From: Deltaproteobacteria bacterium
GTDB lineage: Bacteria > Myxococcota > Myxococcia > Myxococcales > 40CM-4-68-19
Assembly: GCA_018266095.1 (NCBI GenBank)
Contig: JAFEBC010000664.1
Coordinates: forward strand, 1-14,352
Length of the DNA stretch: 14,352 nucleotides
Direction of reading: 5' to 3'
A program made the position numbers and the translations under genes. The notes under the pieces were generated by a model, which saw only the letters and a list, made by a program, of their open reading frames with translations, was not told the origin of the DNA and made no database searches. Position 1 is the first letter of the stretch. The number at the start of each line of letters is the position of its first letter. This document shows, one piece after another, positions 7,092-13,865 of this stretch.

Positions 7092-8014
7092 CTTCGAGGC
7101 GCCTCGGGGACCTTCGCCGCGGCGGGCGCGCTGGCCGGGACGTTCTTGCGCGTGGCCACGATCGCCACGCCCGCGAGGATCAGCGCCATCGCGAAGATCG
7201 CGTTCGGCGAGATGCGCTCGTCGGCGATGAGGCCGCCCAGCACCACCGCCACGATGGGGTTCACGTACGCATAGCTCGCCGCCAGCGTGGGCCGCACGCG
7301 CTCGAGCAGGAGCACGTAGGACGAGAAGCCCACAATCGATCCCGCGAACACGAGGTACACGAACGCGAGCAGCGGCGTGCGCGCGGGCAAAGCGTGCAAA
7401 CGGTCGCCGTGCAGGAACGCCGTGGTCAGGAAGAACACGCCGCCCGTGATCATCTGCGCGCCGCTGCCCATCAGGCCCCGGGGCAGCGGGAGAGAGCGGC
7501 CCCACACGCTGCCCAGCGCCCAGCACCACGTCGAGACCACCAGCAGCACGCCGCCCATCGGCGACCCGCGCAGATCGCCGCCGAAGTTCAGGACGCCGAC
7601 GCCCACGAGCCCGATGCCGAGGCCCACCCAATCGCCCTTCTGCGGCCACTTGCCGAAGAGCCCCGCGAGCAGCGCGATCCACAGCGGCACCGACGCGACC
7701 ACGACCGCGGTGAGGCCCGAGGTGACCGTGACCTCTGCGAGCGACACCAGCGCGTTCGCGGCCGCGAGCAAGGGCCCGATGCAGGCCGCGGCCTTCCACT
7801 CCGCGCGCGTGGGCCAGGGCTTGCCCAACAGCCGCATCGTGCCCGCGAGCAGGACGCCGGCGATGAGATAGCGCGCGCCCACGAGCAAGAGCGGCGGGAT
7901 CCCCGCGATGGCGATGCGGATGGCGAGGTAGGTCGAGCCCCACACGAAGTAGAGCAAGAGCAGCGCCGTCCACTCCTGCACGCCCAGCTCGGAGCGCTCC
8001 TGATTCATGGACAT
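7088..8014 (-). CDS. yedA: DMT-superfamily EamA transporter, YedA-like exporter
   Basis: Inner-membrane transporter of 308 residues with ten predicted hydrophobic helices in two EamA repeats (about 14-145 and 153-287). Its motifs match E. coli YedA closely: VWGSTYLAIRIA (24-35), PPLLLVGARYL, TAVVVASVPLW, DWVGLGIGLVGVG, GSVWGRSLPLP, and SYAYVNPIVAVVLG (247-260). Relatives export amino acids, metabolites or drugs; the substrate is unknown. Neighbouring a phenylalanine-pathway gene makes an aromatic compound one possibility, but that is only a guess. Start codons at 8014 (ATG), 8008 (ATG) and 8038 (GTG) are all in frame without a Shine-Dalgarno; the ATGs give the length typical before the first helix. 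A perfect palindrome lies over these starts and an identical one lies 53 bp upstream, suggesting repressor control. Confidence 0.92.
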   Translation of the reverse strand: MSMNQERSELGVQEWTALLLLYFVWGSTYLAIRIAIAGIPPLLLVGARYLIAGVLLAGTMRLLGKPWPTRAEWKAAACIGPLLAAANALVSLAEVTVTSGLTAVVVASVPLWIALLAGLFGKWPQKGDWVGLGIGLVGVGVLNFGGDLRGSPMGGVLLVVSTWCWALGSVWGRSLPLPRGLMGSGAQMITGGVFFLTTAFLHGDRLHALPARTPLLAFVYLVFAGSIVGFSSYVLLLERVRPTLAASYAYVNPIVAVVLGGLIADERISPNAIFAMALILAGVAIVATRKNVPASAPAAAKVPEAPRS

Positions 8015-8025
8015 GTCCACGATCG
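8002..8025. promoter_or_regulatory. Operator candidate, palindrome copy 1
   Basis: TGGACATGTCCA at 8008-8019 is a perfect 12-bp inverted repeat centred between 8013 and 8014, on the exporter's likely start codon. With its flanks the plus strand reads GATT, two bases, then TGGACATGTCCAC, identical in those 17 positions to copy 2. A dimeric transcription factor bound here would block initiation or early elongation of the exporter gene. I do not recognise the regulator family, and none is encoded in this window apart from the response regulator at the far left. Confidence 0.6.
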
Positions 8026-8054
8026 ACGGGCCCTGCACACTGAGGCCGCGGCGC

Positions 8055-8078
8055 GATTGCTGGACATGTCCACTAATC
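8055..8078. promoter_or_regulatory. Operator candidate, palindrome copy 2
   Basis: The same perfect palindrome TGGACATGTCCA occurs at 8061-8072, 53 bp (about five helical turns) from copy 1. Here the symmetry extends to 24 bp: GATT on the left and AATC on the right also pair, so 10 of 12 half-site positions match. It overlaps the stop codon (8073-8075) of the upstream aromatic gene, where the coding constraint would not by itself produce such symmetry. Spacing on the same DNA face suits two dimers binding cooperatively or looping. Confidence 0.6.
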
Positions 8079-9185
8079 CTGCTCCTTGAGCGACGCCGCG
8101 ATGAGCGCGTCCACCAGCGCCTCGGCCAGCTCCGGGTTCTTGGGCAAGAGCGCGCGGTAGTGGTTGCGCACCTCCACCTCGCGTCCCGGATCGCGCACCG
8201 CGGTGGCCGTGCGCTTCTTGTACTCGCCCACCAGGCGATTGAGCCGCAGCCGCTCCTGCGCGGAGGCCGCGATCACGGTGTCGATGCGATCGATGGCCAC
8301 GCGCAGCGCCGGCAGCCCGCGCTCGTCGGCAGGCGCGTCCAGGCCCGCCACCTTGGCCTCGGCCTTCCCGCCCGGCGGCCTCCCCAGCGTGTTCACCTTG
8401 AGCTGCGCCCGCGCCAGCGCGTCCAGCCGCTCGGGCTCCGCGTCGAGCACCCACACGCGCACCGGCTCCTTCGGCGTGCCCGGCAGCGGCAGGAGCGTCG
8501 CCCGCTCGGCCAGCGCCAGCGCGCTCTTTGCCTGCCCCGACGCCGCGCGCACATAGGCGAACGACACCTGCGCCTGCGCGCGATCGGCGAGGCGGAGCTG
8601 CACGAAGCGCGTGCCGTTTCCGGGCTGGTCGGAGACGTCGTCGACCAGCACCTCGAGCCCCGCGAGATCGGCCGCGCGCGGCGAGCACACCGCAGCGTCC
8701 GTGCCCTCGTCCTGCGCGATGCGCCGGGCCGCGCCCGAGGTGTCCCACTCGTGCGCCTGCGCGATGCCCATCGCAGAGAGCCGCCGCTCGCACTGCCGCA
8801 GCGCCGCCGGGTGCGAGTACGCGCGCTTCACCGCCGCGAGCCCCGTGCCCCGCCGCGCCACCAGCGCGAGCCGCACCGGCACCCACACGAGGCCCACCGC
8901 GACGAACTTGATCCCCAGCGTCACCGCCGCCGCGAGCGGCTCCAAGGCCTCGAAGATGGGCCCCACCACGCGGTTCTCGATCGGCACCACCGCCTCGTCG
9001 ATCTCCGCCTGGCCCAGCGCCGACAAGAGATCCTCGAAGCTCGCGAACGGCACCGGGATGCCGCCGTTCGCCCCCGCGGCCGATTCGCCGAACGCCCCCG
9101 GCTCGCCCTGATACCCCACGCGAGGCGCCGCCCCTGCCAGCGCCTGCCCTGCGGTGTCGACCGGTTCGATGACTCCCTCCTCCAT
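8073..9185 (-). CDS. Fused prephenate dehydratase - degenerate ACT - chorismate mutase, inverted domain order
   Basis: A predicted bifunctional phenylalanine-pathway enzyme of 370 residues, converting chorismate to prephenate and then to phenylpyruvate. The dehydratase part (about 23-198) has GYQGEPGAFGESAA, VVPIEN (Asn71), YSHPAALRQC (Ser124, Gln131) and GNGTRF (Thr192), counterparts of E. coli PheA active-site residues. Residues 205-272 sit where an ACT domain belongs and end KVNTLGRPP like LGSYP, but lack GALV and ESRP, the Phe-binding motifs. The AroQ-type chorismate mutase follows (291-370): LRVAIDRID (Arg295), ERLRLNRLVGEYK (Lys323), RDPGRE (Asp332, Arg335, Glu336) and Ser365/Gln369, equivalent to E. 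coli Ser84/Gln88. PheA normally has the mutase first. The ATG at 9185 coincides with the predicted transcription start. Confidence 0.88.
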   Translation of the reverse strand: MEEGVIEPVDTAGQALAGAAPRVGYQGEPGAFGESAAGANGGIPVPFASFEDLLSALGQAEIDEAVVPIENRVVGPIFEALEPLAAAVTLGIKFVAVGLVWVPVRLALVARRGTGLAAVKRAYSHPAALRQCERRLSAMGIAQAHEWDTSGAARRIAQDEGTDAAVCSPRAADLAGLEVLVDDVSDQPGNGTRFVQLRLADRAQAQVSFAYVRAASGQAKSALALAERATLLPLPGTPKEPVRVWVLDAEPERLDALARAQLKVNTLGRPPGGKAEAKVAGLDAPADERGLPALRVAIDRIDTVIAASAQERLRLNRLVGEYKKRTATAVRDPGREVEVRNHYRALLPKNPELAEALVDALIAASLKEQD

Positions 9186-9204
9186 CCGAGACTATACTCG
9201 GCTC
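9186..9204. promoter_or_regulatory. Symmetric bidirectional promoter core, predicted leaderless on both strands
   Basis: Only 19 bp separate two divergent ATGs. They hold the dyad CCGAG-ACTATA-CTCGG (9186-9201). Its centre gives TATACT on the plus strand (9193-9198) and TATAGT on the minus strand (9196-9191), each five of six bases to TATAAT and sharing four base pairs. A start of transcription seven bases past each hexamer falls on the plus-strand ATG (9205) and within one base of the minus-strand ATG (9185). A plus-strand -35, ATGACT (9169-9174, four of six, 18-bp spacer), and a minus-strand TTGGGA (9221-9216, four of six, 19-bp spacer) are weaker. Confidence 0.55.
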
Positions 9205-10137
9205 ATGCCTCACGATCCCAAAGGCGAAGGCCCGCTGCCCCGCGCCCCGTTCTCTGGCGATCTCGCGAACGAGCCCTTCGCGGCCGTGTTCCGCAAGCAG
9301 TTCGCCGCGCTCAAGTCCGCCTGGACGGCCAACCCGCACGAGGGCGTCCTCATCGCCGCCGTGGACGGCAACGGGCTCTTCGACGCGCACGCGCACCTGC
9401 GCCTCCCGCAGAGCGGCATCGCGCACCTCATCCTCGGCCGCCACGAGCGCTGCGACGTGGTGCTCTCGCGCGACACCGACGTGTCCCTGCGCCACCTGCT
9501 CGTGCGCGCCACCCGCGGACCGCACGGCCAGATCCACCTGCGCGCCATCGACCTGCGCTCGCGCGTGGGACTCCTCTCCGAGGACGGCCGCCGCTGCGAG
9601 GCCATCGCCAGCCGCGGCGCGCTCTTCCTGCAAGTGGGCAGCTACGTGCTCTTCCTCCTGCCCACCGGCCCCTCGGTGCGCCCCTGGACGCACGACGCCG
9701 ACGAGACCTGGCGCTCGTTCGCGCCGCGCGAGCAGGAGATCCTGCCGCCGCCGCAGCCGCTCAAGTCGCGCGCCGCGCCCGGGCCCTCGGCGATGAAGCT
9801 CGCCACCATCACCATCCAGTCCTCGAGCCCGCAGGCCGGGGACCTGACCTCCACGCACGCCGTGTGGTCAGACCAGTTGGAGCGCGGCATCCTGGTCGGC
9901 CGCGACGACCGCTGCAGCCACGGCGGGCTCGAGGAGGGAAATCTGTCCCGCGTCCACCTCGTCCTGCTCTCGGTCGACGACGAGGTCTGGGCCATCGACA
10001 CCGCCTCCACCAACGGCACCAAGCTCTACAACGGCCCGCCGTTCAGGCAACTCCGCCTGTCGGGCGAGGCCCAGCTCGTGCTCGCGGACGCGCTGATGCT
10101 GCGCTGGCAGCCGGCGATGTTGCCCGTGCGCGCGTAG
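9205..10137 (+). CDS. Protein with two FHA domains, one degenerate
   Basis: A 310-residue soluble protein with no signal peptide. FHA domains bind phosphothreonine peptides, usually downstream of Ser/Thr kinases. FHA2 (about 228-302) keeps the full motif set: GR at 232-233, Ser249 and His251 in LSRVHL, and the STNGT loop with Asn270. FHA1 (about 76-153) has GRHERCDVVL and SLRH (Ser94, His97), but the loop reads SRVG where the Asn should be, so phosphopeptide binding there is doubtful. Residues 1-60 form an extra N-terminal region (FAAVFRKQFAALKSAW), and a Pro-rich linker (about 178-195) joins the domains. No kinase is nearby. The frame is also open from GTG 9154, but ATG 9205 fits the promoter geometry and has no Shine-Dalgarno. 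It shares its promoter with the divergent aromatic gene. Confidence 0.87.
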   Translation: MPHDPKGEGPLPRAPFSGDLANEPFAAVFRKQFAALKSAWTANPHEGVLIAAVDGNGLFDAHAHLRLPQSGIAHLILGRHERCDVVLSRDTDVSLRHLLVRATRGPHGQIHLRAIDLRSRVGLLSEDGRRCEAIASRGALFLQVGSYVLFLLPTGPSVRPWTHDADETWRSFAPREQEILPPPQPLKSRAAPGPSAMKLATITIQSSSPQAGDLTSTHAVWSDQLERGILVGRDDRCSHGGLEEGNLSRVHLVLLSVDDEVWAIDTASTNGTKLYNGPPFRQLRLSGEAQLVLADALMLRWQPAMLPVRA

Positions 10138-10219
10138 CGGATTCCCGAGTCGATTCAAGCCTTCACGATTTTCATGCGACGGTCCGCGCCCGCTCGGGTC
10201 AGGGGTGCGGAGGTGGACG
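10138..10219 (+). promoter_or_regulatory. Intergenic region and ribosome-binding site for the repeat lipoprotein
   Basis: This 82-bp gap has one less GC-rich patch (10150-10175) but no convincing -10/-35 pair. At 10209-10213 GGAGG lies six bases before a TTG at 10220, an ideal Shine-Dalgarno spacing. By contrast GTG 10205, the first in-frame start, has no usable site upstream and would place GGAGG inside its own coding region. The site therefore favours the rarer TTG start. CCCGAG (10144-10149) and CTCGGG (10193-10198) are complementary but too far apart for a simple hairpin. Confidence 0.4.
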
Positions 10220-12232
10220 TTGCGCGCACTCGCATTCGCACTCTCGCTCTTCATCGGCTGCTCGACCCTCATCGCCTGCGGCGGCGGCGGCCTCGGCCTG
10301 GGCGATCCCGGTCAGGACGGCGGCCCCAGCGACCCCGGTGACTGCAAGGACGTCTGCTTCACCTGGCTCGCGCCGGGTCCGCCCGAGACGCCCACGCCGC
10401 CCGCCTTCGAGCAGGCCCAGACGCGCTGCAACCAGGACGGCGTCGCGAGCGGCCAATGCCCCAGCGGCACCACCTGCGGCGCACCGGAGCGCGAGGTGTT
10501 CAGCGACTACGCCCTCACGCGCCCGCTCTGCAACGCCAGCGGCGACCTCTCGTTGACGCTCGATCTCCCCGCGCCCCCGCACGGCTCGCGGCTCGTCACC
10601 ATCCGGCTCTTCGAGGGCGGCGCGCCCTGGCCCGCCCGCGACCCGCTCCAAGGCTCGCCCGGCAAGCTGCGCATCTCGGACGCCACCCACACCTGGCTCG
10701 TGGGCCTCCCCGGCGACGCGAGCTCGACCATCCCCCTCCAGCTCGATCCCGGCGACTACCAGGTGACGCTCGACACCCAGCCCGACGACCCGACCCGCTA
10801 CGCGCAGACCGCCCGCACCGGCAAGCTCACCGTCGGCAAGGGCGGCATCGTGGACCTCGACTTCCCCGCGCTGCGCCTGACCTTCGCGGCCTCCATCGAC
10901 GGCGCGCCCTTCCCCACCGTCTCCACCAGCGAGTTCGTCGACGTCGCCTTCACCAGCGCGCACGGCCTCACCACCTTCGTGCAGTTCCGCGGCGGCCAGC
11001 AGGTCGCGGGCTCGCTCTTCCTCGAGCCCGACCGCTACACCGTGGACGTCTCCGTCTTCGCCGGCCCGACCTCCACGCTCGTCAGCGGCGCGATGCGCGT
11101 GTTCGACGACCTCGACCTGAGCGCCAGCCGGACGCTCGAGCTGCCGCTCGTCACCGACACCGTGAGCGCCTCCATCACCGTCGACGGCGAGGTCGTGGAC
11201 CCGGCCAGCGGCGGCCGCCTGATGCTCCTCGACGCCGCCACCCGGACCTTCACCGACCGGCCCATCAACGGCACGCCCACCCTCCTGCGCGTCTACCGCG
11301 GCACCTACGACATCGGCCTCCAGCCCGACCGCTCGGGCAACGGCGCGTACGTGCGGCGAGGCTGGAGCTCAGGCCCCCTCCTGATGATCGCGGCGCGCAC
11401 CGTCGCGTTGTCGGGCTCCTTGCTCCTCAACGGCGCGGCGCCACAGCCCGCGCAGGGCGTGCGCGGCTCCATCGTGCTCTCGCAGGGCCCGTACCTCCAG
11501 GAGTTCGTCTCCATCTCCGGCGCGGGCGCCGCCACGTTCCAGGGCACCGTGCTCGAGGGTGACTACCAGGTCCAGCTCTGGGGCTTCACCGACGACCTCC
11601 CGCGCTTCCACGTCTTCGATCGCCCATGGACGGCCAGCACCTCGCCCCTGGCCCTCGGCCTCGACGCGCACCAGGTGGACCTGACGCTGACGCTCGAGGG
11701 AGCCGCCCTCCCCGACGCCGACGGCCCCACGCGCGGACAGGTCGTGCTCGTGCGCAACCACCCCTACGCGACCGACCTCACCTACTTCCCCACCGTGGAG
11801 CTGGGCGTCGCGGGCCCCGCGCACGGCAGCGTGACCGTCGAGGACGGCGACTGGGAGGTTGCATATATTCAGTATCGCCAAAACAACCCCGCGCTGCCCC
11901 AGGGCGCGACCGTCTTGGGAAAGATCACCGTCGCCGGGCCGGTCACCACCGCGTTCAATCTCCACCTCGCCCACCTCACCGGCACGGTCACGCGCGACGG
12001 CGCAGACCTCCCCACCAGCGCGACCGGCACCCGCGGCTACGTCAGCTTCGGCGACGGCCTCTTCGGCCGCTCGGTGGAGCTGCCCGCGAACGGCCCCGCC
12101 GCCTTCGACGTGCGCGTCTACGCGGGGACGCTGGATGTGTCCTTCGACTGCCCCGACTGGCTGCGCTGCGACGAAGCCGCGATCGCGCCGTCGTCGTGGC
12201 TGGTCACCGGCCTGCACCTGCCGGCGTTCTGA
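10220..12232 (+). CDS. Large lipoprotein of five tandem beta-rich repeats, function unknown
   Basis: A predicted lipoprotein of 670 residues. A short hydrophobic signal ends in the canonical lipobox LIAC (Cys20) followed by a Gly/Asp-rich tether. A segment with six Cys (about 41-105) comes next. From about 219 to the end I count five repeats of 80-95 residues, each beginning with a strand-turn like GTVTRDGADLP or TLTLEGAALP, then a G.V.L strand, and closing with Y.G.YDV-type strands (PDRYTVDVSV, YRGTYDIGL, LEGDYQVQLW, EDGDWEVAY, YAGTLDVSF). A related unit may lie at about 110-205. The fold resembles carboxypeptidase-regulatory or Ig-like beta-sandwiches. No catalytic motif is seen. It is likely anchored at the outer membrane or surface. 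TTG 10220 is preferred for its GGAGG site; GTG 10205 would add five residues. Confidence 0.82.
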   Translation: MRALAFALSLFIGCSTLIACGGGGLGLGDPGQDGGPSDPGDCKDVCFTWLAPGPPETPTPPAFEQAQTRCNQDGVASGQCPSGTTCGAPEREVFSDYALTRPLCNASGDLSLTLDLPAPPHGSRLVTIRLFEGGAPWPARDPLQGSPGKLRISDATHTWLVGLPGDASSTIPLQLDPGDYQVTLDTQPDDPTRYAQTARTGKLTVGKGGIVDLDFPALRLTFAASIDGAPFPTVSTSEFVDVAFTSAHGLTTFVQFRGGQQVAGSLFLEPDRYTVDVSVFAGPTSTLVSGAMRVFDDLDLSASRTLELPLVTDTVSASITVDGEVVDPASGGRLMLLDAATRTFTDRPINGTPTLLRVYRGTYDIGLQPDRSGNGAYVRRGWSSGPLLMIAARTVALSGSLLLNGAAPQPAQGVRGSIVLSQGPYLQEFVSISGAGAATFQGTVLEGDYQVQLWGFTDDLPRFHVFDRPWTASTSPLALGLDAHQVDLTLTLEGAALPDADGPTRGQVVLVRNHPYATDLTYFPTVELGVAGPAHGSVTVEDGDWEVAYIQYRQNNPALPQGATVLGKITVAGPVTTAFNLHLAHLTGTVTRDGADLPTSATGTRGYVSFGDGLFGRSVELPANGPAAFDVRVYAGTLDVSFDCPDWLRCDEAAIAPSSWLVTGLHLPAF

Positions 12233-12381
12233 GCGCGAAGGGAGCCGCGGCGGACCTGCCCTCACCCGAGGGCCACGCGGACGCCCGGGAAGTCGGGAGT
12301 TATTGCGACCATTTAGTCATTTTATGTGGACAACGCCGCGCGAGGTTGATACGCGACGCCCCGCACCCCGCGGGAGTCCAC
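12233..12381 (+). promoter_or_regulatory. Intergenic region with an AT-rich island and a weak hairpin
   Basis: This 149-bp gap separates two lipoprotein genes. GCCCTC (12258-12263) and GAGGGC (12268-12273) form a 6-bp hairpin with loop ACCC but no T-run, a poor terminator candidate. The stretch 12300-12334 is strikingly AT-rich for this window, with TTGCGA (12303-12308) and TTTTAT (12320-12325); their spacing is too short for one sigma-70 promoter, so which elements are used is unclear. GGGAG at 12372-12376 sits five bases before the next ATG and is a good ribosome-binding site. Confidence 0.4.
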
Positions 12382-13842
12382 ATGCGCCGACAGCTCGCCC
12401 TGCTCGCCCTCCTCACGCTCGCCGCCTGTGCAGGCTTTCTGCGGCCGCGCACCGCCGCCGAGCTCATGAGCGACCCGCTCTCGCCGAACGCGCTCAAGGT
12501 CGAGGGCGAGCTGGCCATCGACGACGACGTGCGCACGCCGGAGAGCGCCACGCACCGCCGCTACTCGGACACCTACCAGCTCGGCTACGCCAAGGAGACC
12601 CTGGTCCGCGTGTGGGTGCAGTCGGCCGCCGTCGACCCGCTCGAGCTGACCACGCCCTACGGCCGCGCCCAGGGTCAGCTCCTGTTCCAGGCGCACGCGC
12701 GCTCGTTCGACCTCACCATCCTCGGCACCGTGCCGCACCCGCAGGGCCCGTACACGCTGGTCATCGATCCGCCGCCGGACACGTTCCAGGCGCCCCCGCG
12801 CAACACCGAAGAGTCGCGCCGCGCGAAGGCGCTGCAGGCCAAGGAGTGGAAGCAGTTCGCGCTCTCTGGCGACGCGAAGAAGAAGCTGGTGCACGAGCGC
12901 CTCTCGCGGCTCGCGCTGGACGGCAAGCCGATGCACGCGCCCCTGGAGCAACTGCGCGCGGTGGAGATCCCCGTGGACTCAGACCACTGCTACCGCATGC
13001 TGCTCAAGCTGGACGCAGGCGCGCGCTTCTCCGACCTCGCGCGGCGCGGCCTCGAGGGCGGGTTCACGCTGCCCGAGCGCCAGCAGGGCCGCCTGGAGAT
13101 CGCGGGGGACACGCTCGTCACCAACGAGCTCTGCCCCGACGACGCCGGCACCGCGCAGTTCAAGCTCTCGACGAAGTCCCTGGGCTTCGAGACCGAGCTC
13201 GGGCAGGGCCCGGTGACGCTCGAGGTGTACAGCCGCATCTCCAGCCCCTTCGCCGACAGCGCCGCCAACCGCGATCGCGCAGCCGCCAAGGCCATCCAGG
13301 GCCACGCGCTCAAGACCACCGTGACCATCGATCTGGCGAAGTCGGGCACCGCGAGCGTCCCGCTGCAAGTGGGGCGCGGCCAGTGCACCGTGGCCGTGGT
13401 CAGGCTCAACAAGGGCGCGAAGTTCGGCAAGGAGACGCGCCGCGCGGGCCTCCTCTTCGACCTCGACACCAACGGCATGTCCTTCAGCGGCGGCCCCGGC
13501 CTCATCGGCCCCGGCCTGGTGTCCGACTTCGGCTGCGTCCAGCGCGCGGACCACGGCGCCCTCAAGCTGTGGTCGCACGCGAGCGCGCTCGGCACCGGCA
13601 CCGCCACCGTGCAGGTCTACACGCGCACCGCGCCCGACGCCGAGCTGCGCCGCCTCGCCGCCGAGGACCGCGCCGAGCGCGCCGACTCGAACCGCCGCAT
13701 GGCCGAGATGAAGAGCGACGCGTGCCGGAGCTGCCTCGAGGAGAAGATCAACTGCAGCCGCCGCGGCGCCGGTGGCTGCTTCGAGGGCTTCCTCACCTGT
13801 GTGCGCAGCAAGGGGTACGCGGAGACGGCCTGCGGCGGCTAG
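12382..13842 (+). CDS. Lipoprotein with a duplicated Cys-paired module and Cys-rich C-terminus, function unknown
   Basis: A predicted lipoprotein of 486 residues with lipobox LAAC (Cys16). Residues 60-130 look like a pre-peptidase-type beta-sandwich (RVWVQSAAVDPLEL...QGPYTLVI). Two similar modules follow (about 195-300 and 325-440). Each begins with Cys (203, 335), runs LLKLDAGARF or VVRLNKGAKF, has a second Cys about 50 residues on (251, 385), continues KLSTKS or KLWSHA, and ends VEVY/VQVY-like strands and NRDRAAAK or NRRMAEMK; the Cys pairs suggest one disulfide per module. The tail (448-484) has six Cys: CRSC, then C458, C466, C473 and C484. No enzyme motif is recognised. The start is supported by GGGAG five bases upstream. 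An envelope role is likely from the signal; nothing more specific can be said. Confidence 0.85.
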   Translation: MRRQLALLALLTLAACAGFLRPRTAAELMSDPLSPNALKVEGELAIDDDVRTPESATHRRYSDTYQLGYAKETLVRVWVQSAAVDPLELTTPYGRAQGQLLFQAHARSFDLTILGTVPHPQGPYTLVIDPPPDTFQAPPRNTEESRRAKALQAKEWKQFALSGDAKKKLVHERLSRLALDGKPMHAPLEQLRAVEIPVDSDHCYRMLLKLDAGARFSDLARRGLEGGFTLPERQQGRLEIAGDTLVTNELCPDDAGTAQFKLSTKSLGFETELGQGPVTLEVYSRISSPFADSAANRDRAAAKAIQGHALKTTVTIDLAKSGTASVPLQVGRGQCTVAVVRLNKGAKFGKETRRAGLLFDLDTNGMSFSGGPGLIGPGLVSDFGCVQRADHGALKLWSHASALGTGTATVQVYTRTAPDAELRRLAAEDRAERADSNRRMAEMKSDACRSCLEEKINCSRRGAGGCFEGFLTCVRSKGYAETACGG

Positions 13843-13851
13843 CGCATCCGT

Positions 13852-13864
13852 GGCGCCGCGCGCC
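13852..13864. terminator. Small GC hairpin between convergent genes
   Basis: GGCGC and GCGCC flank a three-base loop in the 23-bp space between two convergent stop codons. The symmetry would work on both transcripts, but the stem is only 5 bp and no T-run follows on either strand, so it may equally be a chance feature of GC-rich sequence. Confidence 0.2.
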
Positions 13865-13865
13865 C

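Noticed and set aside
5904..7973. 689-codon minus-strand frame across the lipoprotein and exporter genes
   Set aside because: It overlaps two better-supported genes on opposite strands and consists of Arg/Gly/Ala-rich filler without recognisable motifs.
8005..9858. 617-codon minus-strand frame spanning the aromatic gene and part of the FHA gene
   Set aside because: It is out of frame with the clear dehydratase/mutase motifs and crosses the divergent promoter; the composition is that of a shadow frame.
11864..11869. TATATT as an internal promoter in the repeat lipoprotein
   Set aside because: No -35-like hexamer lies 16-18 bp upstream and no gene starts just downstream.
12258..12273. Rho-independent terminator after the repeat lipoprotein
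   Set aside because: The 6-bp stem has no following T-run, so I mention it only within the intergenic entry.
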